From contig JAMPII010000001.1 of NCBI GenBank assembly GCA_023662835.1, positions 298,907-345,244 on the forward strand: a DNA stretch of 46,338 nt, in the 5' to 3' direction. The notes beneath the pieces were generated by a model. It had not been told where the DNA came from and made no database searches. It saw only the letters and a list, made by a program, of their open reading frames with translations. Positions within the stretch are counted from its first letter, which is position 1; each line of letters begins with the position of its first letter. This document shows, piece by piece, positions 1-7,789 of the stretch. The DNA is from Muribaculaceae bacterium (lineage in GTDB: Bacteria > Bacteroidota > Bacteroidia > Bacteroidales > Muribaculaceae). A program made the translations under genes and the position numbers.

Positions 1-173
1 CTCCAAGCCAGCGACCCCAGCGGCCCTGAAATTTTATGATATGGGCCCTAAGGTGCAATTCTTAATAATAACTAAAATTTTGGCTGTCGACAATTCAAAT
101 CAAAAGAAAAGTTTGTACTTTTATGTTTAATTCAATAAAAAATGGCTGCGAAGCCTAAAACAGTCAATAACCT

Positions 174-2465
174 ATGTCAAAAGTCACAAAAGAATTGGCT
201 CTCGAATATCACCGTGAGGGCAAACCCGGAAAAATTGAGGTTGTACCAACCGTGCCGTACTCGTCTCAATTGGATTTGGCACTGGCCTATTCGCCAGGCG
301 TAGCATACCCGTGTAAAGAAATTGAAAAAAATCCTACCGACGCATACGAGTACACCAGCAAAGGAAATCTGGTAGCCGTTATATCGAACGGCACGGCTGT
401 GCTCGGTTTGGGCGACATCGGTCCGCTGGCCGGCAAACCGGTAATGGAAGGGAAAGCTCTTCTGTTCAAAATATTCGCCGGTATTGATTGTTTTGATATT
501 GAAGTGAACGAAAAAGACCCGGAAAAATTCATTGCCATTGTAAAGGCGCTCGAACCTACATTTGGCGGTATTAACCTGGAGGATATAAAATCGCCCGAAT
601 GCTTCGAAATAGAGCAACGTCTCAAAAAGGAATGCTCCATTCCGGTGATGCACGACGACCAACACGGAACGGCTATCATTTCAGCCGCCGGCTTGCTGAA
701 CGCCCTCGAAATACAAGGAAAGAAAATTGAAGATATCAAACTGGTTGTAAACGGCGCAGGAGCTGCGGCCGTGAGCTGCACGAAATTATACATGGCGCTT
801 GGCGTAAAACACGATAACATCGTGATGTGCGATTCCAAAGGAGTAATAAACGAATCGCGAACCAACCTCAATCCGCTGAAAGCTGAATTTGTGACCAAAC
901 GTCCTATAAACACCCTAGCCGAGGCAATGGCAGGAGCTGACGTTTTCCTGGGATTGTCGGTTAAGGATGTTGTAACTCCTGAAATGATTCAATCAATGGC
1001 AGAGCGGCCTATCGTGTTTGCATTGGCAAATCCCGATCCCGAAATTGCATACGACACAGCAATGGCCTCACGCCCCGATCTGATTTTTGCTACAGGTCGC
1101 TCCGACTATCCCAACCAGATAAACAATGTTTTAGGGTTTCCCTACATTTTCCGCGGCGCGCTCGATTGTGGCGCAACACAAATAAACGAATCGATGAAGC
1201 TAGCGGCAGTACACGCTATAGCCAATTTAGCCAAACAGCCCGTACCCTCGGTTGTGAACTCAGCCTACGATATGACAGGCCTACACTTCGGCCGCGACTA
1301 TATCCTGCCAAAACCGCTTGACCCAAGGCTAATCACTACCGTGGCGCCGGCCGTAGCCAAAGGCGCAATGGAATCGGGCGTAGCCAAACGTCCGATCACC
1401 GACTGGAAAGCTTACAACGAAAAACTGCGTCACCTGATGGGCCACGACTCAAAACTTATGCGCCGGTTCACTGAAGAAGCCGCCATAAACCCGAAACGCG
1501 TGGTTTTCGGCGAAGCAAACACCGACAATATGCTACGCGCCGCCGCATCGGCCTATCACGACGGCATATGCATCCCCGTGCTGCTCGGCAATGAAGAGAT
1601 GATTCAAAAACGCGCCAACCGTCTGGGCATCGACTTAACCGGGATAGAGATTGTAAACCTTCGCCACGACCGCGAAGCCGAACGCCGCGCCCGCTATGCC
1701 GCCTACTACGCCAACAAACGACAACGCGACGGAGCAACATACTTCGAGGCTCTGGAACTGATGTTCGACCGCAACTATTTCGGAATGATGATGGTTGAGA
1801 CAGGCGATGCAGATGCAATGCTTGCCGGCATTTACTCCGGAAGTAACGTCCCGACCGAAATTGCACGCAAGGTTGTTGGCATACGTCCCAGCTACGAACA
1901 CTTCGCCACAATGCATATTCTAAACACCAAACAAGGCGTTTACTTCCTGGCCGATACAATGATAAACGACACTATCGACGAACGCACACTGCTCGACATC
2001 ACCCGTCTGGCACGCAACGGCGTGGAATACTTTGCCCACAAACCGGTAATGGCAATGGTGTCGCATTCCAACTTCGGGTCGAACAAAGAGCAGGAACCAC
2101 GCACTGTCCACAAAGTTGTCGAAAAAATGCACGAACTATATCCCAACCTAGCAATCGACGGCGAAATGCAGGCCCACTACGCCATAAACGGCGAAATGCG
2201 CGACAAAAACTTCCCCTTCAACAAGCTGGTCGGACAAACAGTCAACACCCTGATATTCCCCAACCTGAGCGCAGCCAACACCGCCTACAAGCTAATGCTG
2301 GCAATGGGCGTGGGCGAAGCCATAGGCCCGATACAAATGGGATTGAACAAGCCAATCCACTTTATAAACGTCGACTCACCCGTACGCGATATCGTAAACC
2401 TTGCCACAGTTGCAGCAATCGATGCCGCCGTACAACATAAATTCGGCAACGACCACGACAACTAG
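174..2465 (+). CDS. maeB: NADP-dependent malic enzyme with C-terminal phosphotransacetylase-like domain
   Basis: Cytosolic enzyme that oxidatively decarboxylates malate to pyruvate, making NADPH. The 763 residues match the usual size of the long MaeB type. The N-terminal malic domain contains PYSSQLDLALAYSPGVAYPC (about residues 27-46). The dinucleotide-binding stretch VVNGAGAAAVSC lies near residue 190. From about residue 430 to the end there is a PTA_PTB-like domain, which in this family is regulatory (acetyl-CoA binding) rather than catalytic. The ATG at 174 follows an A-rich leader with no Shine-Dalgarno sequence, as is normal in Bacteroidota. It is a host housekeeping gene outside the prophage. 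I found no convincing TTTG/TAnnTTTG promoter in bases 1-173, which otherwise look non-coding. Confidence 0.95.
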   Translation: MSKVTKELALEYHREGKPGKIEVVPTVPYSSQLDLALAYSPGVAYPCKEIEKNPTDAYEYTSKGNLVAVISNGTAVLGLGDIGPLAGKPVMEGKALLFKIFAGIDCFDIEVNEKDPEKFIAIVKALEPTFGGINLEDIKSPECFEIEQRLKKECSIPVMHDDQHGTAIISAAGLLNALEIQGKKIEDIKLVVNGAGAAAVSCTKLYMALGVKHDNIVMCDSKGVINESRTNLNPLKAEFVTKRPINTLAEAMAGADVFLGLSVKDVVTPEMIQSMAERPIVFALANPDPEIAYDTAMASRPDLIFATGRSDYPNQINNVLGFPYIFRGALDCGATQINESMKLAAVHAIANLAKQPVPSVVNSAYDMTGLHFGRDYILPKPLDPRLITTVAPAVAKGAMESGVAKRPITDWKAYNEKLRHLMGHDSKLMRRFTEEAAINPKRVVFGEANTDNMLRAAASAYHDGICIPVLLGNEEMIQKRANRLGIDLTGIEIVNLRHDREAERRARYAAYYANKRQRDGATYFEALELMFDRNYFGMMMVETGDADAMLAGIYSGSNVPTEIARKVVGIRPSYEHFATMHILNTKQGVYFLADTMINDTIDERTLLDITRLARNGVEYFAHKPVMAMVSHSNFGSNKEQEPRTVHKVVEKMHELYPNLAIDGEMQAHYAINGEMRDKNFPFNKLVGQTVNTLIFPNLSAANTAYKLMLAMGVGEAIGPIQMGLNKPIHFINVDSPVRDIVNLATVAAIDAAVQHKFGNDHDN

Positions 2466-2496
2466 AGCACATCCGGCAACCACCAATCGTATCACC

Positions 2497-3780
2497 ATGA
2501 AGCAATTACAAACAATCGTCGCAGTCCTGACATGTGCGTTCAACATCGCGGCATCCGACTACGTCATAACCGACTACGGAATCACAACCGACAGCACGCT
2601 TATTCAAACACAAAAAATCCAGAACGTAATCGATCTGGCCGAAATAAACGGTGGCGGCCGAATTGTGATTCCTAAAGGCACGTTCCTAAGCGGCGCCCTG
2701 TTCTTCAAGCCGGGAACAACACTGCATCTTGCCGACGGAGCCGTGCTGAAAGGCTCCGACAACATACTGGATTTCCCACTGCTGCCATCGCGAATGGAAG
2801 GCAGGAACATATATTACTACGCCGCCCTGATCAACGCCTACAACGTCCCGCGATTTGCCATAACCGGTTCGGGGACAGTAAACGGCAACGGCCATAAATA
2901 TTGGGCCGACTTCTGGCGCCGTCGCGATTTAGCCGCGCAAAACGACAATGGACGCGAGTTCACCAATCTAGAAGTGCACCGCCCACGGCTCGTATTCATA
3001 TGGGGATGCGACAACGCCACCCTCGACGGACCAACATTCTGCAATTCACCCTTCTGGACCTGCCATTTCTATCAGTGCCGCAACCTGACGGTAAAAAATT
3101 GCCGCATGACAACCCCATCTCGCCCTGTACGCGCACCCAGCAGCGACTGCATCGATCTGGACGTATGCTCAAACGTTAACATCTCGAACTGCTTCTTCAA
3201 CACCGACGACGACGGCGTGTGCATAAAAGGAGGAAAAGGAGTATTCGCCCAGCAAATGTATGGCAACGGACCCGTCGACTCCGTAACCGTAAAACACTGC
3301 ATTTTCGGGCCAAACCTACACGGAACCGTAACCCTTGGCAGCGAATGCATAAACGCAAACGCAATCTTCCTCGACAGCTGCACCGTGAACAACAACTGCG
3401 CCATACTCCGCCTGAAAATGCGTCCCGACACCCCGCAAAACTACTCCAACATACACATTTCAAACATCACAGGCCGCTGCGGAGAAATAATATCCATGCG
3501 CCCATGGACACAATTCTTCACCCTCGAAGGCACCAACCGCAAACCCCACGCAAACGTCAGCAACATACTCGTTGAAAACATCGACGTAGCTTGCTCCGGC
3601 GCAGCCGCCCACCTGCAAGGCAACCCCGACGACAAAGTAACAAACATCACACTACGCAACATCAACGCCACCGCAACAAAAGACATCCACAGCGCATACA
3701 AACTCAACATCCAGAATATGAGCATCAAGACAATCAGCGGCAAAGCCATCGACAACCCCGATGCCGAATTCGAAAAATAA
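2497..3780 (+). CDS. Secreted GH28-like right-handed beta-helix glycosidase (polygalacturonase family)
   Basis: Probable exported pectin-type glycosidase. The start at 2497 is chosen because it begins a short signal peptide (MKQLQTIVAVLTCAFNIAAS); an upstream in-frame extension would run into the malic enzyme gene. The mature protein starts with the family-typical stretch about an index of elements joined by repeated beta-helix turns. NTDDDGVCIKGG (about residues 233-245) resembles the GH28 catalytic NTDD motif, and ILRLKMRPD (about 302-310) resembles the RIK motif. Total 427 residues, usual for the family. It lies 31 bp after maeB on the same strand, but functional linkage is unlikely. Substrate cannot be read from sequence; related pectate lyase-fold proteins are the main alternative. 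Confidence 0.8.
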   Translation: MKQLQTIVAVLTCAFNIAASDYVITDYGITTDSTLIQTQKIQNVIDLAEINGGGRIVIPKGTFLSGALFFKPGTTLHLADGAVLKGSDNILDFPLLPSRMEGRNIYYYAALINAYNVPRFAITGSGTVNGNGHKYWADFWRRRDLAAQNDNGREFTNLEVHRPRLVFIWGCDNATLDGPTFCNSPFWTCHFYQCRNLTVKNCRMTTPSRPVRAPSSDCIDLDVCSNVNISNCFFNTDDDGVCIKGGKGVFAQQMYGNGPVDSVTVKHCIFGPNLHGTVTLGSECINANAIFLDSCTVNNNCAILRLKMRPDTPQNYSNIHISNITGRCGEIISMRPWTQFFTLEGTNRKPHANVSNILVENIDVACSGAAAHLQGNPDDKVTNITLRNINATATKDIHSAYKLNIQNMSIKTISGKAIDNPDAEFEK

Positions 3781-3804
3781 CCGAGCACAATTACGCGACA
3801 CCCC

Positions 3805-3833
3805 ATTTTATCCTCACAAAACAATGATAAAAT
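3805..3833 (+). terminator. Weak hairpin after the glycosidase gene
   Basis: ATTTTATC (3805-3812) pairs with GATAAAAT (3826-3833) around a 13-nt loop, 25 bp after the stop codon. AT-rich stem and no clear T run, so a terminator role is only possible. Confidence 0.25.
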
Positions 3834-3892
3834 AACCACAAACGCACCGCTAAAAACTTTTCGTAACTTTCCGCGCAAAAACAACACTAAAT

Positions 3893-3923
3893 TTTGCCGA
3901 TAAAAAAAATAATTATAACTTTG
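3893..3923 (+). promoter_or_regulatory. Bacteroidota-type promoter for tRNA-Leu
   Basis: TTTG (3893-3896) is separated by 19 bases from TAACTTTG (3916-3923). This is an exact match to the primary sigma factor consensus TTTG-N19/20-TAnnTTTG known for Bacteroides. Transcription would start near 3930, leaving a 5' leader of roughly 75 nt before tRNA-Leu. Confidence 0.8.
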
Positions 3924-4006
3924 TAGCCGGAAAAGCGAAACGTCCGCTAAAAGACAAGCACAAAAGAGTGCAACAATAACTTTACAACAACGACGTTAGC
4001 CTCATT

Positions 4007-4087
4007 GCCCAGGTGGCGGAATGGTAGACGCGCTCGTTTCAGGTGCGAGTGCTGCGAGGCGTGCAGGTTCGAGTCCTGTTCTGGGCA
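4007..4087 (+). tRNA. tRNA-Leu (anticodon CAG)
   Basis: A cloverleaf can be folded. Acceptor GCCCAGG (4007-4013) pairs with TCTGGGC (4080-4086, one G-U pair), with A73 at 4087. The anticodon stem CTCGT/GCGAG encloses loop TTCAGGT, giving CAG. A long variable arm (about GTGCTGCGAGGCGT) marks it as class II, and the T arm is GCAGGTTCGAGTCCTGT. CCA is not encoded. The layout matches bacterial tRNA-Leu(CAG) closely. Its 3' end is the phage attachment site, so the last 14 or so bases at this end are supplied by phage DNA. Confidence 0.97.
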
Positions 4088-4088
4088 C
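4075..4088 (+). repeat. attL core (14-bp direct repeat)
   Basis: CCTGTTCTGGGCAC, identical to 46089-46102. It covers the T arm and acceptor 3' strand of tRNA-Leu, the common crossover zone for tyrosine integrases, and insertion rebuilds the tRNA. Confidence 0.9.
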
Positions 4089-4090
4089 TG

Positions 4091-4127
4091 TAAACCCCTT
4101 TTAACTCATTGAGTTTTAAGGGGTTTA
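4091..4127. terminator. Phage-supplied terminator hairpin behind tRNA-Leu
   Basis: TAAACCCCTT (4091-4100) pairs with AAGGGGTTTA (4118-4127), and inside it AACTCA pairs with TGAGTT. It follows the tRNA at once and lies inside the phage, so it would replace the host terminator displaced to the far side of attR. Symmetry would let it work in both directions. Confidence 0.65.
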
Positions 4128-4133
4128 TAATTT

Positions 4134-4159
4134 CCAATAAGCAACCAATAAGCAACTTT
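4134..4159 (+). repeat. Left integrase arm-type site (26-bp repeat)
   Basis: Two tandem copies of CCAATAAGCAA followed by CTTT. The identical 26 bp occurs in the same orientation at 45942-45967 near the other end. Position and tandem 11-bp form fit arm-binding sites of a tyrosine integrase. Confidence 0.75.
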
Positions 4160-4171
4160 GAGTATAAAATA

Positions 4172-4203
4172 ACACGCGCATAACTTCACAGTCGGGCGCG
4201 TGT
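4172..4203 (-). terminator. Candidate terminator of the leftward late operon
   Basis: ACACGCGC (4172-4179) and GCGCGTGT (4196-4203) form an 8-bp GC-rich stem with a 16-nt loop. Read leftward it is followed by TTATTTTATA, moderately T-rich. It lies 27 bp past the last phage gene. Confidence 0.55.
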
Positions 4204-4230
4204 CGGTTCACTTATTACGGATTGGTCTAT

Positions 4231-4752
4231 TTATTTCTTTCTTTTCAGATACAGGAAAAGCACCCACATAAGAAAAGCGATACAGCACAGTGCGCCTACG
4301 GATATAAATATTTCCTCGTACCACGTTTTGCCCTGCTTCTTTTCCTCTGTCTGCTTTATACGGTCGGTTCGGTCGGCAGTCACACCGTTAAGCTGCTCGG
4401 TGTGTCCGGCGTTGATTTCCTCGGCCTGGGCTACGCCTTTGTCTTGGGTAACGCTCCCTTTGTGGTGGTGCTTGATATTCTTCACCCCCTCCAGTGTTAC
4501 GTTACCGGCTGTGTCGATGCTGACTTTACCGCCACCCTCGACAAATTCCACCATGCCACCGCCGGAAAACTCCCCGGCGGTTTTTGTGGTGTTAATGTCA
4601 GCGCGTAGGTAAGTCGCAGTATCTTTGCTGACTTTGGTAGTGTCAGTGACCGATACAACGCTGTTGCACTCTGTCACTATCGCCTGTTTGCTTCTGCATG
4701 AAAACAGGCATACCGCCACCATCGCGACGGCAATAGGCATTAATCTTTTCAT
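4231..4752 (-). CDS. Candidate unimolecular spanin (lipoprotein with C-terminal membrane anchor)
   Basis: The product has 173 residues from the ATG at 4752, which overlaps the endolysin stop as ATGA; a longer in-frame start adds 12 residues that do not look like a signal peptide. It has a lipoprotein signal ending in lipobox LFSC (MKRLMPIAVAMVAVCLFSC), a central polar segment, and a C-terminal transmembrane helix (about residues 145-168) with a positive tail LKRKK. An outer-membrane lipid anchor plus an inner-membrane anchor in one chain is the hallmark of u-spanins, which fuse the two membranes at lysis. Its place directly after the endolysin supports this. No sequence family was recognised, so the function is inferred from topology and position. 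Confidence 0.65.
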   Translation of the reverse strand: MKRLMPIAVAMVAVCLFSCRSKQAIVTECNSVVSVTDTTKVSKDTATYLRADINTTKTAGEFSGGGMVEFVEGGGKVSIDTAGNVTLEGVKNIKHHHKGSVTQDKGVAQAEEINAGHTEQLNGVTADRTDRIKQTEEKKQGKTWYEEIFISVGALCCIAFLMWVLFLYLKRKK

Positions 4753-5324
4753 GGGTTGAATGTAATAGCGTTGAGACGGCGTAACCATCCTTTTTTATAT
4801 TTGTTGTTTACCGGGCGGCTTGCGCAAATACGCTCTATAAATGCTTTGCGCTCTGCTACTATCTTGCTAAAGAATGTAGCCGGATTTTGTGCGTTAACCG
4901 CTGCAATGGTTTTTGGGCCTACCACTCCATCAACTTTAACGCCTAATGTCTGCTGTGGTATGGTGATACCATATTTGCCGGAAGCCCAAACCCAATCTAC
5001 CAAAATTTCTGCTACGGATTGGTTTTTGATTTCGTCGGCTCTCCATCTATCCCAAAACATTGTTTTGAGTATGTCAAGCCACTGGGCGTATGTCATAGCG
5101 CGTAAACGCTCGACAGTCGGGCGCGGATAGCCTTTTTTACGGCAATACTCCGTATATGTCGCTATCGTCACGCCTACCATAGTTGCGCCACCTAAATCAT
5201 CGGGGTCATTGGCATACCCGGTTTTACGGGCCTTCTCAAAAAGTTTTTCGCCTGTCAGTCCGGCAGGATTTACCCCGGCTTCAAACTGAATGATAAAAGG
5301 CACTATTTTTTCTACGTTTGCCAT
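4749..5324 (-). CDS. Endolysin, glycoside hydrolase family 108
   Basis: Peptidoglycan hydrolase of 191 residues, typical of the GH108 group (N-acetylmuramidase domain plus a C-terminal peptidoglycan-binding_3 domain). The catalytic Glu should be in FEAGVNPAG (about residues 14-22), and DPDDLGGATMVGVT (about 40-53) is the family-typical second motif. The C-terminal half includes TLGVKVDGVVGPKTIAAVN, the usual PG-binding_3 start. No signal peptide is seen, so export would need a holin. It is translationally coupled to the spanin candidate downstream and lies at the end of the late operon, where lysis genes belong. Confidence 0.88.
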   Translation of the reverse strand: MANVEKIVPFIIQFEAGVNPAGLTGEKLFEKARKTGYANDPDDLGGATMVGVTIATYTEYCRKKGYPRPTVERLRAMTYAQWLDILKTMFWDRWRADEIKNQSVAEILVDWVWASGKYGITIPQQTLGVKVDGVVGPKTIAAVNAQNPATFFSKIVAERKAFIERICASRPVNNKYKKGWLRRLNAITFNP

Positions 5325-5342
5325 ATTATATGTGATAATGGG

Positions 5343-5693
5343 TTAATAATCGCTTGGTGGTATTCTATCCTTACAGCCTCGTTTGTGGCATTTCTTTACC
5401 TCTGCCTCGGCTAACTTTAGTTCTATCTCATGGCGGCGGTGCAGTTCTTCCAAATGCGCGTTTTGCTCGGTGCGCAATTCCGCATAGATATGGTCTATCT
5501 TTGCGTCGCGTTCTGCTAATCTGCTCTCCAACCAGTCAACTTGTTTTCTTTCGTTCTCGTTTTCGGATGCTACCACGGCGGCTACATCTTGGCGGTCTTG
5601 CACCTTTCGGCCTCTCCACCATTTTACCGCCTCGATAGCTCCCTGTATGCCGCCTATACCGCCGACAATGGTTAATATCTCTGCTATATCCAT
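5343..5693 (-). CDS. Small protein with N-terminal hydrophobic segment and coiled coil; possible holin
   Basis: 116 residues. The first 25 (DIAEILTIVGGIGGIQGAIE) are a glycine-rich hydrophobic segment that could cross the membrane once. The rest (about residues 35-100) is a charged heptad-rich coiled coil, ending in a basic, Cys-containing tail. It sits immediately upstream of the endolysin in transcription order, where a holin or lysis-associated protein is expected; no other holin candidate is visible. XhlA-like and structural roles are also possible. The family is not recognised. Confidence 0.5.
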   Translation of the reverse strand: MDIAEILTIVGGIGGIQGAIEAVKWWRGRKVQDRQDVAAVVASENENERKQVDWLESRLAERDAKIDHIYAELRTEQNAHLEELHRRHEIELKLAEAEVKKCHKRGCKDRIPPSDY

Positions 5694-5697
5694 TTTG

Positions 5698-5844
5698 TTA
5701 TATTGGGTGTAGTTCTATGATTATTTCGTTATTCTTTTCTTCGACTATCACGGTGTACCGGGTCATAAGCAACCGTAATAAATCCATATCCAGTGTGTCA
5801 GTGCGTAACACTATTCCCGGAAGCGCAGTTTTAATAATCTCCAT
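5698..5844 (-). CDS. 48-residue ORF overlapping the end of the reverse transcriptase
   Basis: Frame MEIIKTALPGIVLRTDTLDM... ends ...IIIELHPI, 48 residues. Its ATG (5842-5844) lies inside the last codons of the DGR reverse transcriptase, a 14-bp overlap that implies coupled translation. The pattern, alternating hydrophobic residues with a possible beta-alpha-beta fold, is protein-like, and the ORF fills the only gap between the reverse transcriptase and the next gene. The family is not recognised. It may be a DGR-linked accessory gene or an ordinary lysis-region gene. Confidence 0.55.
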   Translation of the reverse strand: MEIIKTALPGIVLRTDTLDMDLLRLLMTRYTVIVEEKNNEIIIELHPI

Positions 5845-7012
5845 CTCTAATACGTTTTAGTGTTTCGGCTCTTGGCCGGTATTGCTTTTTGATTATGATG
5901 CTACGGTAATCGCCTTTTATGGTCAGATACTCCATAACATGCGGCTTAATCATGCCAACTATCTTTTTACGCTTACGGTACTCATCGCAATGGCGTAGTA
6001 ATCCCATGTAGGAATTAATACTGCAAATCGCGCTTTCTATTTCGGCAATATCCTTTGCTCGGTTCAATCGCTTTACCGCTCCAATGAAATTATTTATAGT
6101 GCGGTTGCAGGTATATGTACGATGGGGTCTAACAACGGCCCCGGTAAACTCTACGCCTTTGCGGTAATGTTGTATATAAAATTTCTTTTCGTTCAGGGTT
6201 AAATGATACTCGGCTAACTTTGCACGGATTTTAGGAACTGCGGCTAATAGTTTCTGTTTGTCAGCGTCGATGCAATAAAAATCATCAACGTACCGCCCAT
6301 GATATATAAACCCTAATAACTCTAAAAACCAATCCAAATTGTCTAACAGGAAATTGGCAAATATCTGTGCAAACAAATTCCCAATTGCTACGCCTTTACC
6401 ACGTCCGTTGGTGAATAATGATTTATTCGGTGGTAGGTAATCCCAAAAGTGCGCCGGGCTATGGCGTTCACAATTATACTCCGGCTCATGCAGGATAACC
6501 ACACGGCAAACGTAGCGTAAATCCTCCTTATCGTATTCGTGGTAATGCTCGACTATAAAGCGGTCAACCATTTCGGCTAACATCGCTTTTACGATGCTCA
6601 TAAAAAAGCCTTTTAAATCCAGCTTCATTATGTAGCAATCTTTAGTGTAATTCTCGCTGCAACGGCGTATATCTTCCTTTAGCATATTCACGCCGTATAA
6701 CTGCCCTTTACCTACTCGACAATTAAACGTGCGTGGGTTGAATATTTTTTCAAATAGCGGCTCTAATCTTTGCGCTATGTAGTGGTGTACTATCCTATCT
6801 TCAAATGAGGCGGCAAACACTTCGCGGTATCTCGGTCGCGTCACGACAAAACAAATTGACTTACCCGGCGTGTACGTCCGCGCATTAATACGGTCACGCA
6901 AAGCAATCAGTTTGCTTTCGTAATCCATTTCGTACACGGTCGCGCTGGCTGTTCTCCGCTTATTCTTACGGCAGTCATAGTACGCCTGTAGTATATCGTC
7001 TGTTGTTATCAT
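5831..7012 (-). CDS. DGR reverse transcriptase
   Basis: 393 residues, the usual size for diversity-generating retroelement reverse transcriptases. Fingers/palm motifs are visible: KLDLKGFF with the first catalytic Asp (132), YVDD (241-244) with the other two, and GVAIGNLFAQ (207-216). The last fits the DGR-type motif [ILV]GxxxSQ, with Ala in place of Ser, which distinguishes DGR enzymes from retroviral and group II intron enzymes. It copies the template RNA with errors at adenines and feeds the cDNA into the variable repeats. It lies directly after TR (51 bp) and Avd, the classic DGR order. Confidence 0.95.
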   Translation of the reverse strand: MITTDDILQAYYDCRKNKRRTASATVYEMDYESKLIALRDRINARTYTPGKSICFVVTRPRYREVFAASFEDRIVHHYIAQRLEPLFEKIFNPRTFNCRVGKGQLYGVNMLKEDIRRCSENYTKDCYIMKLDLKGFFMSIVKAMLAEMVDRFIVEHYHEYDKEDLRYVCRVVILHEPEYNCERHSPAHFWDYLPPNKSLFTNGRGKGVAIGNLFAQIFANFLLDNLDWFLELLGFIYHGRYVDDFYCIDADKQKLLAAVPKIRAKLAEYHLTLNEKKFYIQHYRKGVEFTGAVVRPHRTYTCNRTINNFIGAVKRLNRAKDIAEIESAICSINSYMGLLRHCDEYRKRKKIVGMIKPHVMEYLTIKGDYRSIIIKKQYRPRAETLKRIRDGDY

Positions 7013-7063
7013 TCAGTTTTAATTATTTGCCTAATTACTCGCTATTGCCAAATCCGTAAAAAG

Positions 7064-7173
7064 TGCTGAAACCGGGCGCACTCTGCCCTTATTGCTGGCC
7101 TTAGTGTTCCAGTTGTTGAGGTTGCCGTTGCTGAGGTTCAGATTCCATGCGTTCGTCGCGCTGTTCTCTGTAG
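7064..7173 (-). repeat. DGR template repeat (TR)
   Basis: 110-bp template, transcribed leftward and not translated as part of a target gene. It aligns without gaps to VR1 (7802-7911) and VR2 (37133-37242). The end nearest the reverse transcriptase (7064-7091, beginning TGCTGAAACCGGGCGCACTC) is identical in all three copies; this is the initiation-of-mutagenic-homing region. In coding sense the variable part is full of AAC codons, which mutate to give Gly, Tyr, Ser, His, Asp, Arg and others at the targets. The transcript from the avd-TR-RT interval is the template RNA. Confidence 0.95.
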
Positions 7174-7224
7174 GTCGCAGTCGATGCCGCATTGTCTTGG
7201 TGTGGTGCTATCACCGTTACCAAT

Positions 7225-7249
7225 CTTATTAGGTTGGCAACCTAATAAG
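7225..7249. repeat. Perfect 12-bp inverted repeat between avd and TR
   Basis: CTTATTAGGTTG, one central base, then its exact reverse complement. It lies 51 bp upstream of TR in transcript sense, within the presumed template RNA leader, and has no T run, so it is unlikely to be a terminator. It could fold as an RNA hairpin or bind a dimeric protein. Confidence 0.75.
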
Positions 7250-7304
7250 TCTTAACCATGAATGATGGTACGCGGCCCATTTATTACGGAACTTGCACAC
7301 TTGG

Positions 7305-7724
7305 TTAGTCGTAACTTTCCAATTCCGGCGATTTAGTCTTAATCTCGGTTTTGCCTACCGCGATTAGTGACTTTTTCCATGCTGAACTTTGTTTGCCGAT
7401 AGCGTCCAAAAGTTCCACGATATGTGCGTGCCGCCCTTTGCCTTTTATCCATTGTCTTTCACCTGCTATACGCAATAAAGTTTTTATAGTTTCAAACTTT
7501 ACTTGGAAGTTAACCAAATGCGCTATGCGTGTTTCGCGGTCGCGGTTCATATACGCTGCTGCAATTTCCTGTATAATATCGGTCGCTAAATCGTGCAGTT
7601 TGCTACCGATGGTGTATTTGTAGCTGCGTGGAAAATTTGGTGTAACGTCCAAAATCTCATCCATTAGGGCGCGTGTGTCCAGATAGATGCGAGTATTTGA
7701 AACCAATTTTACTTTGTTTGCCAT
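7305..7724 (-). CDS. avd: DGR accessory protein, Avd-like four-helix bundle
   Basis: 139 residues, mostly helical and basic, with the length and charge of Avd and the related S23/four-helix-bundle proteins. Avd forms a pentameric barrel that binds the reverse transcriptase and the template RNA and is needed for cDNA priming. Recognisable parts are SRKLHDLATDIIQEIAAAY-like helix 2 (SYKYTIGSKLHDLATDIIQE, about residues 34-53) and the basic stretch RQWIKGKGRHAHIV. It is placed between the first target gene and TR, as in known DGRs. Confidence 0.85.
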   Translation of the reverse strand: MANKVKLVSNTRIYLDTRALMDEILDVTPNFPRSYKYTIGSKLHDLATDIIQEIAAAYMNRDRETRIAHLVNFQVKFETIKTLLRIAGERQWIKGKGRHAHIVELLDAIGKQSSAWKKSLIAVGKTEIKTKSPELESYD

Positions 7725-7743
7725 TGCTTTAGTTGCGTATAAT

Positions 7744-7763
7744 GGTGCGGCTTTCGCCGCACC
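7744..7763. promoter_or_regulatory. DGR target-site hairpin of VR1
   Basis: GGTGCGGC, loop TTTC, GCCGCACC: a perfect 8-bp GC-rich stem whose coding-strand loop is GAAA. It lies 38 bp past the end of VR1 and outside the coding region. DNA hairpins/cruciforms of this size with GRNA-type loops just beyond the VR are known to promote DGR retrohoming. Confidence 0.88.
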
Positions 7764-7789
7764 AAAGGTTAAAGATTGACCACTAACGA

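Noticed and set aside
177-665. Long open frames opposite the malic enzyme and the other well-coded genes
   Set aside because: Reading frames on the other strand follow the codon pattern of the true genes; the translations are compositionally odd and match no fold.
2401-2496. Longer start of the glycosidase inside maeB
   Set aside because: The extra 32 residues overlap maeB in another frame and hide a good signal peptide at MKQLQTIV.
4134-4159. CCAATAAGCAA tandem repeats as a CRISPR array or iterons
   Set aside because: Only two units at each end, no spacers, and placed symmetrically at the att sites; integrase arm sites are the better fit.
7064-7173. TR, VR1 and VR2 as an assembly duplication or ordinary repeat
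   Set aside because: The differences fall almost only at adenines of one copy and stop at one sharp end, which is the mark of mutagenic retrohoming, not of copying error.
7744-7763. VR1-side hairpin as a transcription terminator
   Set aside because: No T run follows and avd/TR/RT must be read from the same transcript; a matched hairpin at VR2 fits the DGR role better.
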